This document shows positions 20,635-32,005 of a stretch of DNA of 64,000 nt, piece by piece. Location: the NCBI RefSeq assembly GCF_000234665.1, contig NC_018334.1:248001-312000 (forward strand), given 5' to 3'. Origin of the DNA: Leishmania mexicana MHOM/GT/2001/U1103. Lineage: Eukaryota; Euglenozoa; Kinetoplastea; Trypanosomatida; Trypanosomatidae. The notes under the pieces were generated by a model. It worked only from the letters and a program-made list of their open reading frames with translations, ran no database searches and had not been told where the DNA came from. The position numbers and the translations under genes were made by a program. Numbering within the stretch: position 1 is the first letter of the stretch; each line of letters starts with the position of its first letter.

Positions 20635-20985
20635 TCACCCTCCGCACACCATCTTTCTGAGCCAGGGCTTCTGCTTTGCCGCTTCTGCCGGCGCCGATAT
20701 CCTTCTGTACGGGGTGTACGGGAGCTCCTTCTCGGCATTTCTCAGCTCAACACTAGCCCGCGGAAAGCCAACTTTCATGCCGTGCACTGCGCCCAGGTCG
20801 GTCAACTGCGTGGCGCTGAGCACACTCGCGAGCAGCTCCGTCCCGGGCGGCTCCAAGGACTCGGCCGTCTTCTCATGTGAAGTCTCCGAGGGGTTGTAGA
20901 GGCTGGAAGGAAGGCCAATGTGCGACTTGGGAAAGTCGGCCTGCGAAGTGGTGGGGTGGTCACCTGTGCTCACCGTAAGCGTCAT
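20635..20985 (-). CDS. Small hypothetical protein (116 aa), possibly the 3' part of a broken gene
   Basis: MTLTVSTGDHPTTSQ to WLRKMVCGG. Composition is protein-like, unlike the CT-tract translations nearby, and I recognise no domain. An in-frame TAG sits only two codons before the ATG, and the same frame is open above it back to 21117, with a plausible peptide ending SCTAEEL. A different frame above that (21226-21107) starts MSYVVPYSQ. The three pieces could be one gene of about 200 codons carrying a frameshift and a stop, or an unrelated small gene with chance open frames above it. No membrane segment or signal peptide. Confidence 0.5.
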   Translation of the reverse strand: MTLTVSTGDHPTTSQADFPKSHIGLPSSLYNPSETSHEKTAESLEPPGTELLASVLSATQLTDLGAVHGMKVGFPRASVELRNAEKELPYTPYRRISAPAEAAKQKPWLRKMVCGG

Positions 20986-23900
20986 CGCCTACAACTCCTC
21001 AGCAGTGCAGCTTTGCATGGCAGTGCTCATGCCAATGGTGCTCTGCAGAGCGCTGAGGATGGCCTGGCATCGTACCAAGTGCTGCGGGGTCGCCGTCAAA
21101 GGGCTCTCAGCGTTGGCTCAAGTTCTTCAATGCACTGCACATGACGTGCTGGAGACTATGGCAGAGGCCGTGGCGTGCGCGAAAGGTGAAGTGCACGGTC
21201 TGGGAGTACGGCACCACGTAAGACATAGCAGCGCAAAGGGAAGAAGAGAGCCCAGAAGGATAATCGAATCGATGAGTCGCCGAAGGAGAGAGCGAGAGTG
21301 GGGGGAGACAGAAAGGCATACCGCAGGAGCGGCGTTCAGTCGTCACAGCAAGGACCGCTGACTTCAGGAAGAAGTCAACGGCGCGTAGGCTGATGGAGAG
21401 AAAGACGGTGGGCTTGTCTGACGCATGTGAGGGACGAGGGCGAGTGACACCAGAAAAAAAAAGTCGAATAGGAGTGGATAGTGGAGCGTAAGGGGGGAAA
21501 GAGCCGCAGCGCGTGTCTGGCCTTGCGCTGCCGAGATCCAGCCTTTGCAGTCGCTGAGTAAGGGTCCACGGAGGGAAGAGATGGAGGAGGTGGGGTTGGG
21601 CACTGAGAGTAAGACAACGTAGACTGGGCTCGTTATCTGAAGAGGGGGAGAGAGACGGAGATGCAAAGATGTCATCTCGCCGTGGATCAAAAAAAAACCC
21701 ATGGCGAGATGAGCTCAAACGACGAGGAGGCAAGCTTATCTTGGAGCACCCCTGTTCCTGCTGCTAGCACACAGACGTGTCTCGGTGTGTGCGAGTGCAC
21801 TGGACCGTTGTTGGTCGTCGTCTTGTCTTGTGCGTCCCACTGTGGTGAGCAAGAGCAGTCCAGTTACAGCCAAATGCCATCAACGTTTACATAAGTTCAG
21901 AGAGGGGGAGAGAGAGAGGGAGTGATGGAGATGAACATAACCCAAATAAAAAAGAAAGTGAGGATGGCGCAAAAGAGGGGAGAGTGAGGCATGACACACA
22001 CGGGCGCACGCTCTCGCCATTGTATGTACGGATATGAAAACTCCTCAGCGCCCCTCCATGGACAGTCGCGCCCCCGTACACACGCGCGCACAGACGTACG
22101 CACACGCGGCCCTCGCTTGGCACAGCGTCATAGGTCGCGTGCAAGCATTCGAAAGGGGGCTCTCCGATCGGGTTCACTGTCAGGCGCTGGGGAGAGACGA
22201 GAAATCACAACGAAGACGAGAGCGAAAAGAAAGAAGCAAAACAGCAAAGAGGAGGAGAGGGGGGGGGGACAGGGAGAGGGCGTAGGGGAGGAGGGAAGAG
22301 GTGCGATGTCACCGCGACAGGCGCCACACCACTGCAGGTACACCCGAGAACGCAATACCCAAGTCAACCAGCTAACAGACGGGCGTATGGGGAAGGAAGA
22401 CGACGGCAGCAGAGGAATGAGGCAACAGAGGCGCGAGTAGGTTGCGGAAGCGCGACGACAACAAAAAGGGGAGCGTGAACTGCATACGACCACCGCTAAC
22501 GCACACGTACACACGCACACGCACTGCATGAAAGACACTAAAGAGTAAAGCGTCTTTTCAACGACAAGATACAGGATAGCCGGCCGGAAAAAAAAGCCAT
22601 CGAGGGTGTGAAGAGGGACGGGTAAGGGGTGAGGGGTGGCCGTGGCCGAGTGAGTGCGATAGAAACAGAACATGCACACAGTAGCTCTCCGTTGAATATT
22701 CGTGTCCCGCCATGTCAGAGGAAGCACGCAAAGAGGTATCGTGAATCCCTGCCACAGCTGCTGGCGCAGGATATCACGCGAGTGTGGAGTGAATAAATCA
22801 CTACACACACCCAAAGAGCGCCACGCATCTGTATGCGCGGTACTCGACAACCAAGCAGAGGCAGTGGAGCGAAGGAAAGACCGCCCACAACAAAACTCGT
22901 AAAACGGCGACTATAAAACGCCTACGTTGGAGGCTTGTTCTACAGAAATGGGCAAGGAAGTAGAAGAGGGATCCGAGAGGGTCAGCGTACACAGACGTGT
23001 CCCCCAACACACAGGGGGAGGGAGGAAGAAAAGGTTTTTCAAGGGTATCAGCTGATCATCGAAGGGGTGGAGAGGTAGGAGAGGAGAGGGGGAGGGGGAG
23101 AGGGGAGGGCTGCGGCCCATATACTTTATGAATGTCTGGGGAACACCTCCAGACCTTTGGCGGCTTCGTTTTGACATATGACGTGGTGGGCGGGGCCCAG
23201 AAGAGATCCACGTGGAAGGGGAGGAGAAGGCGAGCCATGCGTGTCTGGAGGGGACAAAATAAGGGAGCACGTGCGTGTGGGTGGGTGCGAACGACGAGCA
23301 CGGAGTTCCGGATTCCAGTGATGGGGCTTTTCAAGGCCGTTGCAGTCCTTGCCTGCTTTCCATCATATCTCCCCTCATCAACAACGGGAGCCAGCGCACC
23401 GCTCTGTCTAGCGACAGAAAATCCTATCATCTCCCTTGCAAACAAAAAAAAACGCCGGGTAATGCCCTGTTCAGGCGGGCTCATAGCGGGTGTGTACATC
23501 TGTGAGAGGGGTGCAGTGCACAACAGAACTAAAAAAAAGGAGGAGGAGGGGGGCGTGTCGCCCGTAAAAGGGGCACTGCATGGGAGTTAAAGGACGACGG
23601 TCCACCAGCGCTAACACGCTGCGCTGTGTTCCAGGGATCGTTGCACGGCGCGCGTTCAGGAAAGAGCACGTCCGCGTGTGTGCATTTCTTGGATAAGGCA
23701 TGCACGGCGCAGCAGAAAGTTGTGAGGGACCAAACGGCGGGCCCCCGTACACGCCGAAACGGTGGAAAACAAACGCAGACGCAACAACAACAACAGAGGT
23801 ACGCGTGGCTGCAGAGTTAGGCGCGCAAACCCGACTCAATGTCGCTTGACCTCACACCTTCGCAAAGCAGAGGCCACGTAACCTCTGGCTCACAGTGGCA

Positions 23901-24084
23901 ACTCTGTCGAGTTGGCCTGCGCGCCTGTGGCGATGCTTTTAGGGGATGAACTGGTGAGGCTTGCGCTGCTACGAGTTGACAGTGCATGCAGTCGACCCTT
24001 GATACACCAGTCGTCGCACATCTCCTCCACGTCTGTGATGCCGCCGCTGCTTCTGTGTGTGACTTTCACTTCAGGTGACGTAGG
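20986..24084. other. Long intergenic region
   Basis: About 3.1 kb. 20989-21226 may be the 5' part of a broken gene (see the entry at 20635). The rest is purine-rich on the plus strand with G runs at 22259-22268 and 23080-23108. Minus-strand frames at 21364-21733 and 22128-22850 are Ser/Pro/Leu/Cys-rich and discounted. Confidence 0.6.
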
Positions 24085-24474
24085 CTACAGACCCGAAGTG
24101 GCGGGCGGAGTGAGCACTTCCTGTGTTGGTGGTCGATCCCAGAGAACAACTTCCGAGTCCATGTCACTCGTCGCCTGCTCATTGCGTGCCGGCAGCGTCA
24201 TCATCTGGTACGAGAGCTGTTGTTTCCGCTGCTGACTCTTCGCTGATGCAAAACGGGCAGCGGTGGCATCGGGTGTGATGGCGCTCGTGAGACTAGCATC
24301 AAAGCCGCTGTTGAGGTTGGGGTACATGGACGCATTCCACATGTCGTAGTTGTCATTGATGGTGAGGCAGGACACCTCAGAGGCGTGCGAAACCAAATCC
24401 AGCGGCGGTTTCTCCTGCAACGCCATCGTCATGCCGCTGTGTACGGGTACCTCCGACGCACTGCCTTCCATCAT
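24085..24474 (-). CDS. Small hypothetical protein (129 aa)
   Basis: The open frame extends to 24756 but its upstream part is a translated polypyrimidine tract. The ATG at 24474 (MMEGSASEVPV) follows a CT-rich run (about 24535-24504) and an AG at 24486-24485, giving a 10-nt leader. The protein is soluble-looking, with no membrane segment. It holds an Asn/Met/Asp-rich middle (DNYDMWNASMYPNL) and a Gln/Lys-rich short helix (SAKSQQRKQQL), and ends in a Pro/Thr tail. I recognise no family. The clean splice signal is the best reason to accept it. Confidence 0.7.
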   Translation of the reverse strand: MMEGSASEVPVHSGMTMALQEKPPLDLVSHASEVSCLTINDNYDMWNASMYPNLNSGFDASLTSAITPDATAARFASAKSQQRKQQLSYQMMTLPARNEQATSDMDSEVVLWDRPPTQEVLTPPATSGL

Positions 24475-25839
24475 GTCTTCCCGGCTGCGACCCGAGACGA
24501 ACGAAAAGGGGAGAGAGAGAGAAAACAAAAGAAGCGGCGGGGGAGCAGCGAAGGCAGCACCTGCTTGCCGGGTATGACACAAAAACACGTGTGCGTGAGG
24601 GCGCCGCTCCGCCTGAGACTGCCTACGGAGAAGGAGACGTAACAACAAAATAATAATAATATTCCTCACGCTTCGGGGTGCGAGTGTATACACGCGCCTG
24701 CCTGTGCAGGAGCCGGCAAAGAAGGAGGGAGAGGGAAGGCAGAATAATACGGCCAAGCACGGTGCGCGTCTGCGCTACAGCTTGCGTGAGGCGCAGTGAG
24801 GCGGAGGATGAAGCAAGAGTTCGCGCGTGTCTTTTCTCAATGATAGCTGCCCTGCTAGGTGCGCCACCTACAGTGCTGCAGAGATGCTGCACAGCAGAGG
24901 CATACGTCAGTGTGCGAGGCGCGTGTTCGAGTACGCGGCGCCAGGAAAAGGGCCGCCCGATACAGAAGAAGAAAATAGTAGAAGCGAGAGAAGAAAGTGA
25001 AGGAGGGCATGCGGTGGGCAACAGTGGTGGAGACATGAAGCAAGCTGAGTTACGGCGAGGGACGTGTTCGCCTCCTCCCCATTCGAATGGAGAGCGCCTC
25101 TGCTGCTACACGAAGGGCTGTCGTTTCCCCCGAATGGGGGCAAGGGTGGGGGAAGGAAAGATAAGTAACGGCCCATCTTGTCCGGAGACGCCGGCACGGA
25201 GACGCGCAAGCAGAGACCTTGAGTACCGAGTCCGTGACGACGAGAGAAAAACAGAGAGAGACCACTACACGGTGTATCATGACTCACCTACAAAAGACGC
25301 GTGCTAGCGTACACGCCGTTGAAGATGGAGACACAAAAGCGAGGGAGGCATACAAACCACACTGCTGTGCGGCCGAAGAGAAAAACGTGCACGGCCACCT
25401 CAGAGATGATTCCTGTTGGTGGGCGCCCTACCAACACATAGATGCTGAAGAGCTGTAGAGCACTTGCCTTCTTAAAGGATGAGTGGGTGGGACCGATGCG
25501 ACACACCCCATCACCACACCACGACCACCACGCGAAAAGGAAAACGATAAGGGACACCGTGGCGGTGCCGGGTCCACACGTCTACACCCGCACACGACGA
25601 CATAAATAGACGCATATTAACCGCATTCAGAGTGTTGACGTACCACCTCAGAAGAGAACAGGGAAACGATGCGCCCCCCGCGCAGCGCACACGGAAACAT
25701 ACAGAAGCACGTCACGACGAGGCAGAAATGAGCCGCTGGAGAGCGCACTTCACAACTGCAGAGATAGGACAGTTGCCCCTTCCCACCGCCAGTAGAGGAG
25801 CTGCCGCAGATAAAGGCATCAGTCATTAGCCAGCGTTTT
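24475..25839. other. Intergenic region, no gene seen
   Basis: Leader of the small gene and further flank. A TAA/AT-rich patch at 24645-24662. No frame resembling a gene. Confidence 0.55.
24485..24535 (-). promoter_or_regulatory. Predicted trans-splice acceptor for the gene at 24085-24474
   Basis: Minus-strand T/C-rich stretch with two CT repeats, followed by the first available AG at 24486-24485, 10 nt before the ATG. Confidence 0.6.
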
Positions 25840-26180
25840 TCACGACCGCAATGACAGCTCTTTGGGACCAGGAGCACCAAAAGGAGAACACATTAGTGCA
25901 TGCACGTGGGAAAAGAGAATGCCAGGCGAGCGCCCAGAGCACAGCAGACGTTCCCTGCGTAGGTAGGCTGCAAAAACTGTTCATACCACGCAGGTCCGGG
26001 AGCGATCGCTCTAAAGACAGCTGCTGTCTCACCAGAATCACCACTAGCCCAGACGCAGAGCGTAGTGTAGAAGAGGAGCCACAGGTCAAGATTAGAGAAG
26101 CTCTCGCAGAACGTGGTCGGGTGCGCGAGCACCAAGTGAACCGCGGCGCACAGAGCACGAGAGACGCATAACCGAGAGTC
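25840..26180 (-). pseudogene. Relic fragment of a nodulin-like MFS transporter gene
   Basis: The minus strand encodes LDLWLLFYTTLCVW, matching PDLWLIFYTTLCVWG of the intact transporter at 29090-32005. The DNA agrees: about 75 bases at 26047-26122 align with about 29848-29923 with roughly a dozen mismatches, and weaker similarity continues on both sides (to about 25840 and 26180). The frame is broken after the conserved helix and the flanking transporter sequence is missing, so it cannot make a transporter. It has the same orientation as the intact gene and lies about 3 kb from it, which suggests a former tandem duplicate. Limits are approximate. Confidence 0.75.
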
Positions 26181-29089
26181 AAGATTCTGGTGCGACCACT
26201 ACACCGAATACCCTGAGATGGAAGATGTGCTTCGCTACGCTAGTGGCGTGTGTGAGAGCTCTCCATATAAGAGCAAGCGGTAGTGACGCAGGAGGGCGGC
26301 ATGGATGGAGGGGGGGCACACCTGCCTCCTATCACGAAAGAGGATGTCGGCGGAGGTATGAAGGGTGGGTATGATGGGGAGCCGTCAGAGAAAGGCCACA
26401 AAAATGAGAAAAGACAGAGGGAGTCACTGAGAGGGATAAGGAGTGTCAGACACCGTGGACGGCCAGCACACAATCCATCCTACTTCGCTGGGGTAGCCAT
26501 GCGATACCACAAGTCCATCTCTCCGTGATGTCACTTGCCAGCTCGGGGAGCTGCAGCGCCCGATTCGGACGCGCGAAACAACAGCAACAACACAGAAAAA
26601 GGTATGCCGGTATCGCACGACTGGAGTCTTTGTTGTTGCGCAGACGATGCCTTCTGTGGATTGGGGATGTTTGATTCCGCTCAGACAAGTTCGGTACGGA
26701 AGCGGGGGAGTAACGAGACCCTTACGCCGTTGGCACATGCACAGCTGCACTGGCAGCCGTACCCTAAAAAGAAGGAGCACGAAGAAAAAAATCTTTATAC
26801 ATGTACACATGGCCGCATAGGCAATCACGCACACATGCAGAGCGGCGGCGCACGCTACTGAAGCGGTGAACGGAAGGCACCAGCTCTGGCAGGGAAGGGG
26901 AGAAGAGGGAGGAGAGAGGGCGTCAGCAAAAGGGAAAAGCGACGAATATATGAGAGCACAAGAAAGGGCAGGTCCCATGACTGGCCAACATACACTTTTC
27001 CTACCTTCCCCCACCCCCTTTTCCCCCCAAAATGAGCCGCACCGAGAGACCTCCTTCCTTTTCTATGGAAAGACGGCCCCCGATGCCAGCGATGTCACCG
27101 TGGAGACGTTCGACCTGACCCACGTGCTCGTGCACGGACGCTGCCTGGTGAGATAGTGATGGAGGGGGGAGGGAGGGAGGGACAGAGAGAGCAAACAAAA
27201 AAAAACCACGGGGGAGAGAAGGAAGGCAACCCAAGGAGAAGCGGAGGAGGTAATGCTTGCCATACATAGAGAAGGGAGAGGCCCCACAGCGTCATTCTGC
27301 GCTGGTAGAAAAAAAAAAGAAGACGCCCACTTGGCGTGTCGGAGGGCTCGGGTTCATGATACAAAGCCGGTCTGATGGTCAGCCAGCGTTACGAGAAAAC
27401 AATGCGGCGGGGTCGGGATTATTCTCTCTGTCGAGTCCCCGCCGTCGCCCATTCGCTGAGAATGGGGTTATAATAGCAAAAGAAAAGGAGATAAAGAAAA
27501 AGGCACCAAACGATGCGCCGGTGCTGCGGCGCAGGCCACCACCGCCGTTGAACCCGCCTGCCGGGCACCAGTGGCTGCCGTATACCTTGACAGTCCCCGC
27601 AGAGAGAAAGGTCGAGCATTCCCCGTGACAAAAGGCAGAAGCAGCACATACCATGCAACAGCACCTACGAACAGGCACATACACGTCGTCCTCGTCCGTT
27701 GCATCGCGCCTTTTTCCCTGCAGCTGAGTCAATATTATGTGTAAGTGGGCGTACCTCTGTTTCTCGTACTCCAGTCGATGGGCGGCTGACGACGTCGATT
27801 CCGCATCAAGCCCCCCTCCCCTGCTGCACGTCTTCACAGCCCGTCAGACCGGACAAACAACAGCAAGCAAAGGAAACATAGCATGTATAGGGAGAGAGAC
27901 GACAGCGCAGGCATGATTAAATCTCGTCCTCCCTCCTCTCCTTCTGTGTCCAAGGCACGCGTGCCTCCCGCACATCTGCAGCGCATCAGGGGGAAAAAAG
28001 AACGCAAAAGGGCAATGTGAGACGTCGGGGTCGAACAGGGAGAAGCAGGGGAGGGGAGAGAGACTACAGCAGCCACGGCAGCGCAGAGGGAGTGAGCAGA
28101 GGAACGCGACGGTTTTCGCCAGCGGCCCAATCAGGGACAAACGTAGACGTGCTCATCAAGTGCGCAGCGAGTGGACGAGTCACCGAACGTCGGACAAGAG
28201 CACACGCGGTGCGCCATCATGGAACGATGAGGGGGCCAAAACAGTAGACGTGCCGTCGCCTTCGCCGAATTCGCTGTGGAGGCAATCCGAGAGACAAGCA
28301 CACCGTTCGAGTGGAGAATAGATGGAGGAGGAGGAACGATACGACTACACTGCCCCATGAGCGGTGCATGCGCTACGCGCTCCATCTGCATTTGGAGCCC
28401 CTCCTCTCTCCTCCTTACCCCTGCCCCACAGCTCCTCCTCAGAGTTCGTTCGCACAACACGTGTAACAGGAAAAATAAGATATCGCAGGACGGATAGGCA
28501 CCCAGCGAAAGCACCAAACAATATATATATATAGAACAGACACGCTCGCAGCACGCGCCGATGCACCGAACGTCGCGGAAAATCGAGCGTGCGCGCGTCT
28601 GCCTTCTTTTCTTTTGCTGCCGTTAACAGAACTGTTACTTTACGGGGGACCAAGTGAGCAGCACGCAGGAGAAATCATACCGCATGGGTGGAGGGAGACA
28701 CAGAGAGAGAGAAAGAGTTGATACCCACGGAAGAAGCACGAGCCAAGGTACCGCTTGGGCCGCAAAAGTGCGTGCGTCGCGGTCTGCGTGCGCTCAGAAA
28801 CGAGATACAGTCCCGCACTCAAACACCCGCGACCGCGCCCCGCTGGCCTACGCATCTCGGTGCCCGATGCGCAGCCATTACACGTGAAATCCAAACGAAG
28901 AGAACACCTCACAAGAAAGGAGACAAACGGGCCAACGACGCCAGCCTCCGCATGCCCGCCAGAGAACACATTCGTGGACAAGACACCGAAGGCAACTGCC
29001 CCTCCCCCCTCGAAAGACCCCCCCCCTCCCCTGTGCCGCCCGTAGACGCGATCACCGTCCCGATAGTTCGCATCGCTGACGGACTTCGA
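26181..29089. other. Long intergenic region, no gene seen
   Basis: About 2.9 kb, mainly 3' flank of the transporter gene. Purine-rich plus strand and a TA tract at 28521-28533. I looked for more transporter relic sequence and did not find any that I can support. Confidence 0.6.
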
Positions 29090-32005
29090 TTAACCCTGTA
29101 ACTGCGCCTTCTTCCCCTTAGTCTCTGCAGCACCAGTGGTACACGCGCTCACACTCCCCTTCACCTCATCGCCGTTCCCAAAGCATCCACACGCCACAAG
29201 AAGCTGCTTGATACGCGGAACAATCACACGGCGCTGCGCCAGCTTGCCGCGCACCAGCTTCGAGTAGCGGCGGTGCACAAGGTAGGAAGAAGCGATGGAG
29301 GAGAAGGCGAGGGCGAGGTAGACGCCAACGGCGCGGTTCATGCAGCGGCGCTCGCCAACACAGTAGCCCAACGTCTTCGGCGACGCTTCGCGCTCGTAGG
29401 TGAGGTACCACGCGCACCAGTAGCACAGCACGAAACCGACACCAGCACCAATGTAGCAGAACCCATAGTGCATGCCCATGTCTCGGTCGAAGACGGTGCC
29501 CAGCACGTAGAAGGTGGCACTCGTGCTCATGCCGTAGAAAAACGCGCCGATCATGTAGGCCAGGATGAGCACCTGCTCACCGGGCAGCGCGATCCAGAAA
29601 AGCGTGCCAACGAACAGCCCGACGGACGCAATGGGGTAGATGAGGGTGGGAACAATGACGGTGCCGGCGCGCTCGCGCAGCACCTGGAGCATACGCTCGT
29701 AGATGCCGAGAAAGACGCGGCCGCCCGCCACGGAAACGCCGGCCATGGAGGCGAAGAGGACGTAGTGCTTCGGCTCCATGGCGCCGTAGCGTGCCTTGAC
29801 CATAATCTGGATGTTCCAGTTGCTGGTCATCACAAGACCGACGCCCCAGACACAGAGCGTGGTGTAGAAGATGAGCCACAGGTCAGGATAGGTGAGGCTC
29901 TGGAGGAACGTAGTCTGGTACACCGGCACAACGTACACCTCGCCGCACAGCGTGATCGTCTCGACTCGCGGGTTGCTGTACGTGGACAAAGCAGTAGGTC
30001 GGAGTTCCACGTGCGCAGGGTCGGAGCGAGTGCTAGGACTGGGAGCACCTGAGGCCTGCAGACTGTTGTAGTCGCCTCGGAGGTGTACGGTGAAGGAGTT
30101 CTCCGCGCTGTTCTGCTTCGACTCAAAGCGATGGTATTGATGCGCGGCGCCAGTAGAGCCGTTCGAAGCGTGCAGCTGTACCAGCTCCTGGGGGTGAATG
30201 GAGTGCGAGTGCGGCTGCTCTCCCTCCAAGTCCTCCTCTTCGTGCATGTAGACGGTGATGAGCGGCCGCTCCGGCCCTGTGAGCTCGTACAGCGGCAGTC
30301 CGAGAGACTCCGACAAGAGCCCCCCTCGGTGATGAGGCGTTGGGGGTGAGCCGGCGCTAACGGGTCCACCAGGCACCGCAACATCGATTGGGGAGCTCTT
30401 CTCCACGCTCGAATCCGCGCCGATATCACCGTCCAAGCGCAGCGACGGCTGCGCAGCCCTCTGGGCGCCGTGCTCAGGTGCGTCCATGCCACTGTCTCTG
30501 TCGTCCTTGAGCCACCCCCCCACTGACGGCTCCTGATCCGCTGGTTGGTTCTCTCCTCCCTCATCAGGGCAGTGGCACCGCTGTCCGCCTTCTTGTTGTC
30601 GCGTCTCGTTGCGGTGACATTGTGCTTGGCGCGCTTGGAGGTGCCGCTGGCGATAGCGTTCCTCTTGCATGACGAGCAGCGCCTCCTCCTTCGCCTTCGC
30701 CGCGGCGATCACCTGCTTGTCCTGCTCCGACAGTCCGTCAATGCTGTCCAGCGGCACCACAAGCACAAGAATCAGCAGCGCAATCGCGATGGCACCTATC
30801 GCGATGCCGCGCAGTTTGCCGGGTGTGATGTCGGCGGCGAGGTACGCCACGGACACGGTCTGGATGGTCAGATAGAAGTTCAGCAGCACGAGGATGACCG
30901 CCATGATGGCGTAGCGCCGCTTCGGCACGAGCTGCGACATGTAGCGGTTTCGGATGAGGTACGCGCGCAGCTGCTCGCGCGGCGTGACGCCGCGCTGCCG
31001 CCACCGGTTTACCACGTACGGCGCGTCTTCCAGGTACCACGCGCCACCAGCGCCGGCGGCCAGCGTCAACGCGAACATGAACCACATGAAGTTCTCGAAG
31101 TTGTTCTTGAAGAAGCCGCGGAACAGGCACGCAAAAAGGGATGTGCCGAGTCCCGAGAACGTCTGCAGCAGCCCCGTCGGCTGGCCGCGGTCGCGCGGCA
31201 TGTGCGTCAGCACCGCGGGCAGAATGGCCACGTTGAGTGCGTAGCAGCCCCAGCAGATCACGGCGTAGAAGATGGCGCAGTTGACCACCGTATGCGGAAT
31301 GTGGCCACCAAAGGTGAGGGCAAAGAGCAGGTGGCCGAGCGCCGCGATGATGCTGCCGAGCGCCACCACCACGCGTGGCCCGAACCAGTCGTACAGCGCA
31401 CCGAAAGGGAGGGCGAACAAGCCAGCGGAGACGCCGCTGAGGTAGACGACCGTCATTTCTCGTACGCTGAACTGGTACGCCTGCTGAAGGAGGAGCACGG
31501 CAAATATGGAGTGGACCCCCTGTGTGGAGCTACTGATGGAGAGAATCACACCGGCGAAGAGGATGCGGAAGCGCCGCAGGTTGTCGATCTTCGTGGGGTA
31601 TATGAGAAGAGCACCCTTTGCTGCGTCTGGTTCCGTTGTCTTCCGGCAATCGCCATGCTTTGCACTCGTTTTTCCGTTGTGGTCTGGGATGCCGACGGTG
31701 ATGGGCCCGTCTTCACCTCCTGAGGTATCTGTGTCGCGGTTCATCAAGGAAATTATGTTCGGTGGGTAAAGAGGTGAGCGCGGCGCGACGAGTCTCTCGA
31801 GGGGCTCGCCCAGGTGCATTTCGGTAGCGATGAAAGACAGCTCGTACTGCTGCGACGCCGTTCGATTGCTGTTTGCTCGTTTTCGGTCCTCCGGCTTTGA
31901 GACCGCAAACGACACGCGGAGCGGGAGTGTGCCTGGCGGACATGGGGTCGTCTGCGCGACATCTCTCTTCGTGCTGGGTTGCTTCTGAGGGTGAGCGTTC
32001 GACAT
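29090..32005 (-). CDS. Nodulin-like major facilitator superfamily transporter
   Basis: 971 aa. A hydrophilic N-terminus of about 140 residues is followed by a first bundle of helices (about 146-325 and 365-418), with an MFS motif-A-like loop GALYDWFGPR at 202-211. A long hydrophilic loop of about 300 residues, Gln/Arg/His- and Asp-rich, separates it from a second bundle starting around TFLQSLTYPDLWLIFY. The two-part layout with a DLW helix opening the second half is typical of the nodulin-like/NFD4 group of MFS proteins in plants and kinetoplastids. The substrate is unknown. Probably in the plasma membrane or another endomembrane. A decayed copy of part of its second half lies at 25840-26180. 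Confidence 0.9.
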   Translation of the reverse strand: MSNAHPQKQPSTKRDVAQTTPCPPGTLPLRVSFAVSKPEDRKRANSNRTASQQYELSFIATEMHLGEPLERLVAPRSPLYPPNIISLMNRDTDTSGGEDGPITVGIPDHNGKTSAKHGDCRKTTEPDAAKGALLIYPTKIDNLRRFRILFAGVILSISSSTQGVHSIFAVLLLQQAYQFSVREMTVVYLSGVSAGLFALPFGALYDWFGPRVVVALGSIIAALGHLLFALTFGGHIPHTVVNCAIFYAVICWGCYALNVAILPAVLTHMPRDRGQPTGLLQTFSGLGTSLFACLFRGFFKNNFENFMWFMFALTLAAGAGGAWYLEDAPYVVNRWRQRGVTPREQLRAYLIRNRYMSQLVPKRRYAIMAVILVLLNFYLTIQTVSVAYLAADITPGKLRGIAIGAIAIALLILVLVVPLDSIDGLSEQDKQVIAAAKAKEEALLVMQEERYRQRHLQARQAQCHRNETRQQEGGQRCHCPDEGGENQPADQEPSVGGWLKDDRDSGMDAPEHGAQRAAQPSLRLDGDIGADSSVEKSSPIDVAVPGGPVSAGSPPTPHHRGGLLSESLGLPLYELTGPERPLITVYMHEEEDLEGEQPHSHSIHPQELVQLHASNGSTGAAHQYHRFESKQNSAENSFTVHLRGDYNSLQASGAPSPSTRSDPAHVELRPTALSTYSNPRVETITLCGEVYVVPVYQTTFLQSLTYPDLWLIFYTTLCVWGVGLVMTSNWNIQIMVKARYGAMEPKHYVLFASMAGVSVAGGRVFLGIYERMLQVLRERAGTVIVPTLIYPIASVGLFVGTLFWIALPGEQVLILAYMIGAFFYGMSTSATFYVLGTVFDRDMGMHYGFCYIGAGVGFVLCYWCAWYLTYEREASPKTLGYCVGERRCMNRAVGVYLALAFSSIASSYLVHRRYSKLVRGKLAQRRVIVPRIKQLLVACGCFGNGDEVKGSVSACTTGAAETKGKKAQLQG

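Noticed and set aside
22128..22850. 240-aa minus-strand frame
   Set aside because: Same low-complexity flank translation; no splice signal tied to its ATG.
29273..31723. Long plus-strand frames (259 and 392 aa) opposite the MFS gene
   Set aside because: Antisense shadows of a GC-rich gene with Arg/His/Gln-rich composition; the minus-strand protein has clear membrane helices.
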